From assembly GCA_025353525.1 (NCBI GenBank), contig JANXOO010000976.1:1-7048 (forward strand): a stretch of DNA of 7,048 nucleotides, given 5' to 3'. Both the position numbers and the translations under genes were made by a program. This DNA is from Schlesneria sp. (GTDB lineage Bacteria > Planctomycetota > Planctomycetia > Planctomycetales > Planctomycetaceae). The notes beneath the pieces are model-generated. The model worked only from the letters and a program-made list of their open reading frames with translations, made no database searches and had not been told where the DNA came from. Positions 1 through 5,577 of this stretch are shown here, piece by piece. Every line of letters starts with the position of its first letter. The first letter of the stretch is position 1.

Positions 1-512
1 GCGCGTGCGACAACATCGGCGAACGGGATTCCTGTCACACCCGCAACAAACAGGCCGACCGGATTATTGTTCGACCGAGTTCTCGCTCCCGTGACAACGA
101 CTGTCGTTGGATGATCAGTCGATTCTTCGAACCGGATCCGATTGGCGTCGTTGACGAGGTTGCCAAATCGCACGTCCCCGTCTGATTCGAGGTTCAGTTC
201 AAGCGGCGAGCCAGCCACGACATTATTCCCGGCAATCCAGCCTGCCGACTGAAGAGCATTGTTCAATCTCAAATCGACGGCGGCGTTTGGCCGAAGAAGA
301 TTGTCGCTTGCCAGATCTTTGGCGGCAGCCAGTGCAGCGGCTTCCGATGCTGTTTTTAATTCCAGTTGCGCCGTTTCAAGCCAGATACGATCCAGAATCA
401 GTGCCAGTCCCATCATGAAAACCAGCAACGCCACGGCAACGGCAGGCGTCGTAAAGCCGTGTCGCTGTCGCGTTTGTTGAAGTATTCGTTGGGGTTGGCG
501 AATTCGTTTCAT
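1..512 (-). CDS. TadG-like Flp pilus-assembly protein, N-terminal part (runs off the left edge)
   Basis: This open frame starts at the ATG on 512-510 and stays open to the window edge, giving about 170 residues with no stop. The N-terminus is basic (MKRIRQPQRI...). A hydrophobic segment follows at about residues 20-42 (TTPAVAVALLVFMMGLALI). After it comes an Ala-rich stretch, ELKTASEAAALAAAKDLAS at about 52-69, the pattern seen at the start of Tad/TadG-like proteins: a single membrane anchor, then a helix rich in 'AADAAALAAA'-type sequence. TadG-type proteins are thought to sit in the envelope and help anchor or assemble Flp pili. Any C-terminal domain, such as a von Willebrand A domain, would lie outside the window. 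The gene is on the same strand as cpaB and tadE, 117 bp beyond the cpaB stop. The ribosome site is weak (ACGAG). Family placement is by pattern and context. Confidence 0.75.
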   Translation of the reverse strand, partial: MKRIRQPQRILQQTRQRHGFTTPAVAVALLVFMMGLALILDRIWLETAQLELKTASEAAALAAAKDLASDNLLRPNAAVDLRLNNALQSAGWIAGNNVVAGSPLELNLESDGDVRFGNLVNDANRIRFEESTDHPTTVVVTGARTRSNNNPVGLFVAGVTGIPFADVVAR

Positions 513-587
513 GACTCGTTTCACATGTCGACCATGTTCGATTCGTACAATATTCAATAACGACAACTCAAAGACGGTGAAAAGCGA

Positions 588-618
588 CGAGCTGGCGATG
601 TCAAATTTCGCCAGCTCG
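588..618 (-). terminator. Hairpin between cpaB and tadG (terminator or attenuator)
   Basis: The arms CGAGCTGGCGA (588-598) and TCGCCAGCTCG (608-618) are perfect 11-bp inverted repeats around a 9-nt loop. Read on the minus strand, the hairpin begins 11 nt after the cpaB stop codon and is followed by a short T-rich stretch (TCGCTTTTC). The T tract is poor for a classical intrinsic terminator. Partial termination, or a 3'-end stabiliser that lowers tadG relative to cpaB, is equally possible. Confidence 0.6.
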
Positions 619-629
619 ACAAACAATTG

Positions 630-1688
630 TCAATTCCTCGGTTGCAGCAAATGAGCAGTCGGTGCATTGCGTTGCACTGGCGCCTGGTCATCAATCGGCG
701 CGGTCTGGTTGATCGCGCGACTTGGAACGCCGTTCAACGAGGGTGACTGATTGTTGTTCTGCATCCCGCCCGGATTGGACGGTCCGGCGCTCGGAATATT
801 TGAGTTTGGCAACTGGTATTGCGTGCTGCGACTGCTGTCCGATTGCATACGGCTGGTCGTGTCGTAGTAGCGGCCCTTGTCGTCGAACCGATTTGTGGCC
901 CTTGAAGCCCCTCGGTAGATGTCGGTTGCGAACGGCGGTTTGGCAGGATCAGACTTCTGCAATCCGAGCAATTCGAACAACGTCACTCGTTCTTCGCTCG
1001 ACAGTGCCAGCCCCCCGTCGCCCTTTCCGTTCGGGTTGTATGTGAGCGTGATCTTTCCGCGATCTTTTGCGAGTACGACAATGTTCGTCTGGGAGACTGT
1101 CAATTCCAGCGTCACGTGGTTGTTTCCGCGATCAACACGGCTTTGTCCAAAGTTGCGGTTAATCGCCAGCACCTTGACACCTTCGAACAGTCGCATCGTC
1201 AATCCCCCCTGGAATGCGCTGTCGCCACCGGCAACCCCGCCCCCCTGAGCGGTGAACAGGACATCGACCGAATCGCCGGGCTTGATGATCCCGTCAACGA
1301 TCGCGACACCGTCGCCGACTTCAACAGAGACGGCCCGCATTTCAGAACCGATATCGAACGGCGGCAATTCGCCTGCGGAATAGAGTTGTGCTGCTTTGAT
1401 TGGTTGAGCCGCTTTGATCGGTTCGCGAGCGACGCGACCGACGATCACGCGGTTGGCCAGCAAAACGTCTGGTGTCAGTTTGGATGGCTCGTAGCGCCCG
1501 ACACCCAGATGATCGGCTGTGATCATCGTACCGGGCTTGATATCGGTCACCGCCATTGGCACATTGCGAAGCGGTGGCGCGGGCTTCTCCTTGTGAGCCC
1601 AGAGGGTCTTGGCAAAAAAGCCGACGACCAGTAGCCCGATGATTCCGAACATCACGACAGTTAGAAGTGCAGGTGTCAAACGTCTCAC
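630..1688 (-). CDS. cpaB: Flp pilus assembly protein CpaB (RcpC/CpaB family)
   Basis: The 352-residue product has an N-terminal membrane anchor at about residues 8-29 (LLTVVMFGIIGLLVVGFF). A SAF-type domain follows at about 43-103, with the typical 'VPMAVTDIKPGTMITADHL' opening and 'GRVAREPIKAAQPI' end. The RcpC/CpaB core lies at about 112-245 and includes MRAVSVEVGDGVA and IKPGDSVDVLFT. CpaB proteins are periplasmic or envelope parts of the Tad/Flp pilus machine, linked to the secretin. From about residue 270 the tail is low complexity, rich in Ser, Asn, Gln and Pro, and probably disordered; this makes the protein somewhat longer than a minimal CpaB. The start is GTG (1688-1686), chosen because GGGGAG at 1702-1697 lies 8 nt upstream and the membrane anchor follows directly. 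It is 112 bp downstream of tadE in the same direction. Confidence 0.92.
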   Translation of the reverse strand: MRRLTPALLTVVMFGIIGLLVVGFFAKTLWAHKEKPAPPLRNVPMAVTDIKPGTMITADHLGVGRYEPSKLTPDVLLANRVIVGRVAREPIKAAQPIKAAQLYSAGELPPFDIGSEMRAVSVEVGDGVAIVDGIIKPGDSVDVLFTAQGGGVAGGDSAFQGGLTMRLFEGVKVLAINRNFGQSRVDRGNNHVTLELTVSQTNIVVLAKDRGKITLTYNPNGKGDGGLALSSEERVTLFELLGLQKSDPAKPPFATDIYRGASRATNRFDDKGRYYDTTSRMQSDSSRSTQYQLPNSNIPSAGPSNPGGMQNNNQSPSLNGVPSRAINQTAPIDDQAPVQRNAPTAHLLQPRN

Positions 1689-1696
1689 AGGACAGT

Positions 1697-1702
1697 CTCC
1701 CC
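1697..1702 (-). promoter_or_regulatory. Ribosome binding site supporting the GTG start of cpaB
   Basis: GGGGAG on the minus strand is 8 nt from the GTG at 1688. No ATG in the same frame lies between it and the membrane anchor, so this site decides the start. Confidence 0.7.
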
Positions 1703-1800
1703 GGCGCCCGCAGTCTCCGCAACGAATGTGTCGCGAACGAATGGCAGGTCGCCTGCTTTAAGTCACCGAATGATTTCGAGTCAACGACTTCGTCGAATTG

Positions 1801-2220
1801 TTATTCCCGCACCATCCGTGTTTCAGAAAACAGATTCCGTCCGTTCAGCCCAAGTCCGATGGGCCAAAGCAAGTCGGGCGAGGCGACGGACATGGGGACC
1901 GCCACTGAAACCGACACAACATCTCCGCTCCATTCACCAAAATCGACTTCCACCTGCATCCCCTGTTGCAGGCGCGGGGCAAGGACCCGCTGTATCTCGG
2001 CTTCAACATCTGCGATCTGTGCGCCCGGCAGGCTGGCCTTGCGTGATCCCGCTCGTGACGCTTCCACGATCAGGCTGCGCGAATAGAACAGCACCATGAA
2101 TTGAAACAGCGCGAGCAGCAGCACGAACAGAATTGGAAGTGTCAGCACGAGTTCCATGCTGAGCACCCCTCTTCGTCCCCGCTTTCGCAAGCGATTCGTA
2201 CGGGAGGTGAATGTTTTCAT
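1801..2220 (-). CDS. tadE: TadE-like pseudopilin
   Basis: The 139-residue product has a basic N-terminus (residues 1-17), then RRGVLSMELVLTLPILF leading into one membrane helix (about 20-45), then VEASRAGSRKASLPGA (52-67). This is the TadE arrangement. G18 followed by E23 at the +5 position matches the type IV prepilin processing site G|xxxxE, so the protein is predicted to be cut after Gly18 by a prepilin peptidase. TadE/F pseudopilins are minor components needed for Flp pilus assembly. The ATG overlaps the stop of the upstream prepilin-peptidase gene as ATGA (2220-2217). No clear Shine-Dalgarno sequence precedes it, which suggests translational coupling. The C-terminal half is short, beta-rich in appearance and without recognisable motifs, as in other TadE proteins. 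The TAA stop is at 1803-1801. Confidence 0.88.
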   Translation of the reverse strand: MKTFTSRTNRLRKRGRRGVLSMELVLTLPILFVLLLALFQFMVLFYSRSLIVEASRAGSRKASLPGAQIADVEAEIQRVLAPRLQQGMQVEVDFGEWSGDVVSVSVAVPMSVASPDLLWPIGLGLNGRNLFSETRMVRE

Positions 2221-2879
2221 GTTTGGTTTCGCTCAGCAGCGGCCTGATTGGGCCGCAGGTCCTGTTTCAAGGGCCGATCCGACCCCAACTGTCCACCTCG
2301 AATGACATCTGCAGCATTCGTCAGCATGACCAGCCATGTCGCCATCGCAACCGGAATGGCGAAGGGCAGGATTCGGCGTTTTCGTTTTTCGGAATCCGCT
2401 TCTGTTTTGAAGACCGGCTTCCCTCGGGCATCCGTCTTGCCTGTCGCCAGATATTGTTTCTTGAATGATTTCGATCCATGGCGGACAAACTTGTAAAGCG
2501 TGACCAGAATCCCGTCGACGACGACCATGACCAGGCTGGCAATGATCAAAAAGAATGTCAGCTTGAAACCCAGCCAGGCTCCCAGTGCCCCCATCAGTTT
2601 CACGTCGCCTCCGCCACCCCCCGCGACAATCCACAGCACGAAATAAATGCCGAAACCGAGTCCGAATCCGGCGAGGCCGTCGATCAAGCCGTGGTTTTCC
2701 ATTAAACCTGTCCAGGTTCCAAACCCGTAACTACAGCATTGATAAACCAGACCCAGTCCGAAGAAGGGGACGGTCAGTTTGTTCGGAATCTTCCAGTGAA
2801 ATGTGTCGGTATATGCCGTCGCCAGCGTAAAGCCCACGACCGCGATGACAAAAACAGTGTGTTGAAGCGTCCAGAACAT
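2217..2879 (-). CDS. cpaA: A24 prepilin peptidase (CpaA/TadV type)
   Basis: The 220-residue integral membrane protein carries both catalytic aspartates of A24 aspartyl prepilin peptidases: Asp25 in YTDTFHWKIPN and Asp92 in GGGGGDVKLMGALGA. It lacks the N-terminal cytoplasmic methyltransferase domain of PilD, as is normal for the short CpaA/TadV type. Hydrophobic segments lie at about 8-22, 35-50, 66-86, 100-128 and 171-188. A long charged loop at about 130-170 (many Lys and Arg) separates the last two. The likely role is to remove leader peptides from Flp pilin and from TadE-like pseudopilins at the inner face of the cytoplasmic membrane; the TadE neighbour, overlapping by ATGA, is an obvious substrate. 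The ATG start at 2879 has AAGG 6 nt upstream. It is the first visible gene of the left-running pilus operon. No pilin gene is visible in the window. Confidence 0.93.
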   Translation of the reverse strand: MFWTLQHTVFVIAVVGFTLATAYTDTFHWKIPNKLTVPFFGLGLVYQCCSYGFGTWTGLMENHGLIDGLAGFGLGFGIYFVLWIVAGGGGGDVKLMGALGAWLGFKLTFFLIIASLVMVVVDGILVTLYKFVRHGSKSFKKQYLATGKTDARGKPVFKTEADSEKRKRRILPFAIPVAMATWLVMLTNAADVIRGGQLGSDRPLKQDLRPNQAAAERNQT

Positions 2880-3109
2880 AGTTGACCTTGTGGCAATTCC
2901 GGCAGTAGTAATTCGTCGTGTTTTCTAACGAATGGAAGACAAGCTGATGCCCGGTCTCCCACGCACATTATGCTTCAACGTACCTCTTCACGATTCGACA
3001 TCTTCAATTCTACTGCTCGATGACCGGTGAAAGCCTGAACTCCAGCGACCGATCATGCAAACCCGGCGGATCGCGCCAACTTTGACGGTCGTAGCGATTT
3101 TTCCGGATG

Positions 3110-3132
3110 CGGCACTTCGAATGCCGGTTTTT
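3110..3132 (+). terminator. Weak hairpin plus T tract in the phosphatase leader region
   Basis: CGGCA (3110-3114) and TGCCG (3122-3126) form a 5-bp stem over a 7-nt loop, followed by GTTTTT (3127-3132). In form it is a small intrinsic terminator or attenuator on the plus strand, about 130 nt before the phosphatase start. No gene precedes it on this strand in the window. The stem is short enough to be coincidence. Confidence 0.25.
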
Positions 3133-3252
3133 GATCGCAACGTGTCGTCATCCATTTGAACGAGCCAGGAACTTTTGACCCCTCAACCCTTTCAATACGC
3201 ACCCACCCGCAATTACAAATCGGATATCGGCGGAATTCACCGGAGCTAAAAC

Positions 3253-3259
3253 GGAGGGG
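3253..3259 (+). promoter_or_regulatory. Strong Shine-Dalgarno site that sets the phosphatase start
   Basis: GGAGGGG at 3253-3259 lies at ideal distance from the ATG at 3264 (6 nt after GGAGG). The in-frame ATG at 3156 has no comparable site, so the longer 295-residue reading is disfavoured. Confidence 0.8.
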
Positions 3260-3263
3260 ATTA

Positions 3264-4043
3264 ATGCGGGATTTTGTGCAAACGGCTGAAGAAGCCGCAC
3301 GACGGGCAGGACACGTACTTCGTGCATGGTCGTCAAAATTCACCGTTCGGGAAAAAAGTCGATCGAATCTTGTCACCGAGGCCGACGAGGCGGCGCAAGC
3401 AGCGATCTACGAATTCATCCACAGCCGTTATCCTGGCCATGGATTTTGCGGTGAAGAAGGCCTGTCGATCGAACGGAGCGATTCTCCCTACCGTTGGGTC
3501 ATCGACCCGCTCGACGGCACTACCAATTACGTTCATGGATTTCCGTATTACTGCGTGTCCATCGGGCTGGAATGTCGCGGCGAAATGATTGTCGGGGCTG
3601 TTTTCGATCCGAATCACGATGAGATGTTTATCGCAGTCCGCGGCGAAGGCGCGACATTGAATCGCCGAAAACTGCGGTGCTCGTCAATTGATGAACTCGG
3701 CCAATCGCTGCTGATCGCCAGTCTGCCGGTTGCAACAAGCGGGCATGACGAAGCTGTCCGGCGTTTCCTGACCGTTCTTCCGATTGCTCAATCGGTCCAG
3801 CGAACGGGTTCCGCCGCACTGAATCTGGCCAATGTCGCTGCTGGTCGGGTTGAAGGGTTCTGGTCAACCAGTTTGAAGCCGTGGGATATGGCGGCCGGAA
3901 TTCTTCTGGTGGAAGAAGCGGGCGGAACCATTTCAAAAATCGACGGATCGGCATTCCGACTGGATGAACCGGACCTGCTGGCAACCAATGGCACGGCCAT
4001 TCATCAACAACTATTGCCGATTCTGACAGGAGCGACGCGATGA
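3264..4043 (+). CDS. suhB: Inositol-monophosphatase-family phosphatase (SuhB-like)
   Basis: With the start at 3264 the product is 259 residues, the usual size of bacterial inositol monophosphatases. The Mg-dependent phosphatase motifs appear in order: LVTEAD at 36-41, GEEG with Glu64/Glu65, IDPLDGTTNYVHGFP at 80-94 with metal ligands Asp81 and Asp84, and KPWDMAAG at 205-212 with Asp208. The family hydrolyses inositol monophosphates and related sugar or nucleotide phosphates in the cytoplasm. The DGTTNYVHGFP form fits the IMPase/SuhB branch better than CysQ, but substrate cannot be fixed from sequence. The alternative in-frame ATG at 3156 would add 36 residues unlike the family. The TGA stop overlaps the next gene's ATG (ATGA, 4040-4043), so the two are probably co-transcribed and translationally coupled. 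Confidence 0.9.
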   Translation: MRDFVQTAEEAARRAGHVLRAWSSKFTVREKSRSNLVTEADEAAQAAIYEFIHSRYPGHGFCGEEGLSIERSDSPYRWVIDPLDGTTNYVHGFPYYCVSIGLECRGEMIVGAVFDPNHDEMFIAVRGEGATLNRRKLRCSSIDELGQSLLIASLPVATSGHDEAVRRFLTVLPIAQSVQRTGSAALNLANVAAGRVEGFWSTSLKPWDMAAGILLVEEAGGTISKIDGSAFRLDEPDLLATNGTAIHQQLLPILTGATR

Positions 4044-5227
4044 AAACTCTGCTGAGACGACGCGATTTCCTCAAGCTTGGAACCATTGGCGTTGCAATCT
4101 CATCGGTCACGATTGCCAACCGGGGCCGACTTTTTGCTCAACCCGCTGAGGCTGGCAGTGGACTGATTGTCCGGACAGAAACGCCGTACAATGCCGAACC
4201 GCCTTTGGAAAGACTGGTTGAGAAATGGCTCACGCCGACTTCCGCGTTCTTCGAACGCAGCCATGGAAAAGTTCCCATTTTGAATGACAATGACTTTGCC
4301 GTGACTGTCGACGGGATGGTTGATCGGCCTCTGGAATTGAAATTGCCGGAATTGACCGAACGCTTTCCGGTATCATCGCTCACGGCCACACTGACATGCG
4401 CAGGGAACCGCCGGACGGAGTTTAATCGAATCAAAAAGGTGCCAGGCGTACAGTGGGAGTCGGGCGCGATTGGTAATGCCGAATGGCAAGGGGTCCGCCT
4501 GTCGGATGTCCTGAAAATGGCAGGTATCACTTCCGGGGCCAAACATATCTGGTTCGAAGGACTTGATCAGATTACTGACAAGGGAGAAACGTTTCCGTTT
4601 GGAGGATCAATTCCGCTTGAAAAAGCGATGTCGGATACCGAGTCCATACCTGGTTGTCTGCTTGCCATGCAAATGAACGGAAAGCCGTTGTCAGCCGGGC
4701 ACGGTTTTCCTTTGAGAACCATCGTCCCCGGATTCATCGGCGCCCGCAGCGTCAAGTGGTTGTCGAAGATCACAATCAGCGATCGACCCTCGGCAAATCA
4801 CTATCTGGCGCACGCCTATAAGCTAATCTCCGAAGATACTCACGCTGCCGTCGAAGCTGCCGACCCGATTTACGAATATATTTTGAACTCGATCATTTGC
4901 ACAAAAGGACCGACACCACTAGTTCCTGGTTCTCGCGTGACGATTAAAGGCGTAGCGATTTCTGGCGGTCGATCTGGCGAACGACTGAATCGTGTCGAGA
5001 TTTCGGTCGACGGGGGAGATACATGGTTGCCCACGACAATCACCTCGCCTGTCCGCGATTTCTGCTGGATCCATTGGTCCGCCGAGATTTCGTTGACTGC
5101 AAAGACGGAAAGTATCCTCGTACGAGCCACCGGTTCAAGCGGCGAATCCCAGCCTCGGGAGACTCCGTGGAACGTGAAGGGTTATCAATACAATGGATGG
5201 CATAAGGTCGATTTGACGCCTGCCTGA
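4040..5227 (+). CDS. Tat-exported sulfite-oxidase-family molybdoenzyme
   Basis: The 395-residue product begins with a twin-arginine signal, RRRDFLKLG at 6-14, then a hydrophobic stretch (15-27) and a plausible cleavage region near LFAQPAEA (31-38). The molybdopterin domain spans about 55-250. It includes TLTCAGNRR with Cys120 as the expected Mo ligand, GVQWESGAIGNAEWQGVRL at 136-154, and HGFPLRTIVPGFIGARSVKWL at 221-241. The Mo-cofactor oxidoreductase dimerisation domain follows (about 265-395), with RVEISVDGGDTW and a closing NGWHKV. Members oxidise sulfite to sulfate, or act as related periplasmic molybdoenzymes, passing electrons to a cytochrome. The substrate is not provable here: the common FxRNHxPVP element reads FFERSHGKVP (71-79). 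No cytochrome subunit gene follows. AGGAG at 4028-4032 lies 7 nt before the ATG, so it has its own ribosome site despite overlapping the phosphatase gene. Confidence 0.9.
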   Translation: MKTLLRRRDFLKLGTIGVAISSVTIANRGRLFAQPAEAGSGLIVRTETPYNAEPPLERLVEKWLTPTSAFFERSHGKVPILNDNDFAVTVDGMVDRPLELKLPELTERFPVSSLTATLTCAGNRRTEFNRIKKVPGVQWESGAIGNAEWQGVRLSDVLKMAGITSGAKHIWFEGLDQITDKGETFPFGGSIPLEKAMSDTESIPGCLLAMQMNGKPLSAGHGFPLRTIVPGFIGARSVKWLSKITISDRPSANHYLAHAYKLISEDTHAAVEAADPIYEYILNSIICTKGPTPLVPGSRVTIKGVAISGGRSGERLNRVEISVDGGDTWLPTTITSPVRDFCWIHWSAEISLTAKTESILVRATGSSGESQPRETPWNVKGYQYNGWHKVDLTPA

Positions 5228-5261
5228 AGTTTTTAGCGTAACGCACCGTGATCGAGAAGCA

Positions 5262-5343
5262 TCAGCAGGTTATGCTTCAGCTTCAGTAGGTTATGCTTCA
5301 GCATATCGGCGCAGTCAGTAGTTTATGCTTCAGCATATCGGCG
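5262..5343. repeat. Short tandem palindromic repeats, 32-bp period
   Basis: Two 29-nt units (5283-5311 and 5315-5343) differ at one base. Each opens TCAGTAG(G/T)TTATGCTTCAG and ends CATATCGGCG. A truncated third unit, TCAGCAGGTTATGCTTCAG, lies at 5262-5280. The full units contain the palindrome TATGCT-TC-AGCATA (6-bp arms, 2-nt loop); the truncated one lacks the second arm. The spacers are too short and the copies too few for a CRISPR array. Confidence 0.85.
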
Positions 5344-5354
5344 AAGAAAATGAG

Positions 5355-5409
5355 AAGTCCAATAATATCGAAAGACATTCTTCTGCTGCCAAGCCTCAAT
5401 AACATGCGT
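5355..5409 (-). repeat. 55-bp direct repeat, downstream copy
   Basis: This stretch matches 6994-7048 at 51 of 55 positions in the same orientation, with weaker similarity reaching back to 5342. It lies downstream of the PHP gene, whereas the other copy lies upstream, so the pair brackets the gene. All the reading-frame differences between copies would change amino acids (for example MLLRLGSRRMSFDIIGL versus MLLKLGSRSMAFDIIGL), which argues against coding constraint. Confidence 0.9.
5364..5392 (-). promoter_or_regulatory. Sigma70-like promoter in the downstream repeat copy
   Basis: On the minus strand TTGGCA (5392-5387), a 17-bp spacer and GATATT (5369-5364) match -35 and -10 elements at 5 of 6 and 4 of 6 positions. 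An overlapping TATTAT would also fit as -10, at 19 bp. Transcription would start near 5357 and run left through the tandem palindromes, antisense to the molybdoenzyme gene's 3' end. It has no gene of its own to drive. Confidence 0.4.
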
Positions 5410-5455
5410 CTTGAAATATGTTCAGGCGAGCGGCAGGAAAGGAAATATCGGTCGC

Positions 5456-5520
5456 TGAAAAACGGGGTTGAAAAACGGGGACAATCACCAGGAAGACCTG
5501 GAGCCAGTCCCCGTTTTTCA
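5456..5520. repeat. CGGGGAC palindrome (REP-like) with a half copy; possible bidirectional terminator
   Basis: TGAAAAACGGGGAC (5469-5482) and GTCCCCGTTTTTCA (5507-5520) are perfect 14-bp inverted arms. Between them CCAGG-AAGA-CCTGG (5488-5501) forms an inner 5-bp hairpin, the two stems being separated by unpaired bases. A direct half copy, TGAAAAACGGGG, precedes it at 5456-5467. Similar palindromes are widespread in intergenic regions of planctomycetes and some other bacteria and are thought to be REP-type elements moved by Y1 (RAYT) transposases; that assignment is inference. Because each arm ends in five T on one strand, the structure could end transcripts from both converging genes. Confidence 0.75.
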
Positions 5521-5577
5521 GTCGGTAAATTTTCCACTGCCGGTCGCCTTAATTGAACTTCTTCTCCTTTTCTCAGG

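Larger units (their letters stand above)
2880..3263. other. Divergent intergenic region without a recognisable gene
   Basis: This 384-bp stretch separates the leftward pilus operon from the rightward phosphatase operon and should hold promoters for both. No convincing sigma70 pair was found for either direction. TTGACC at 3175-3180 and TACAAA at 3214-3219 are individual promoter-like hexamers, but they do not pair at a proper distance. The open frames here (for example minus-strand frames through 2774-2968 and 3053-3376) have no domain-like sequence and appear to be chance. One weak hairpin with a T tract is listed separately. Confidence 0.7.
5228..5577. other. Repeat-dense convergent intergenic region
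   Basis: This 350-bp region lies between the converging molybdoenzyme and PHP genes. It contains, in order, tandem palindromic repeats (5262-5343), a copy of the 55-bp direct repeat (5355-5409), and a CGGGGAC-type palindrome (5456-5520). Open frames crossing it on both strands, including a 137-residue minus-strand frame, are made of these repeats and the PHP gene's shadow. No real gene is seen. Confidence 0.8.

Noticed and set aside
1116..1634. A 172-residue plus-strand open frame
   Set aside because: It lies entirely antisense to cpaB, which has clear family motifs; the composition is that of a shadow frame.
2774..2968. Small minus-strand frame upstream of the prepilin peptidase as an Flp pilin
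   Set aside because: Its 64-residue sequence has no Gly/Glu processing site and no hydrophobic helix, and it overlaps the peptidase gene in another frame.
3156..3263. Upstream in-frame ATG giving a 295-residue phosphatase
   Set aside because: The extra 36 residues do not resemble IMPase N-termini and the ATG has no ribosome site, whereas the ATG at 3264 has GGAGGGG at the right distance.
3264..4043. CysQ-type PAP phosphatase, linking the gene to sulfur metabolism
   Set aside because: The motif DPLDGTTNYVHGFP is of the IMPase/SuhB form, not the DPLDGTKEF form of CysQ, so the sulfur link was not used as a call.
5262..5343. CRISPR array
   Set aside because: There are only two full units and one partial, with spacers of 2-3 bp; the period is explained by palindromic tandem repeats and no cas gene is present.
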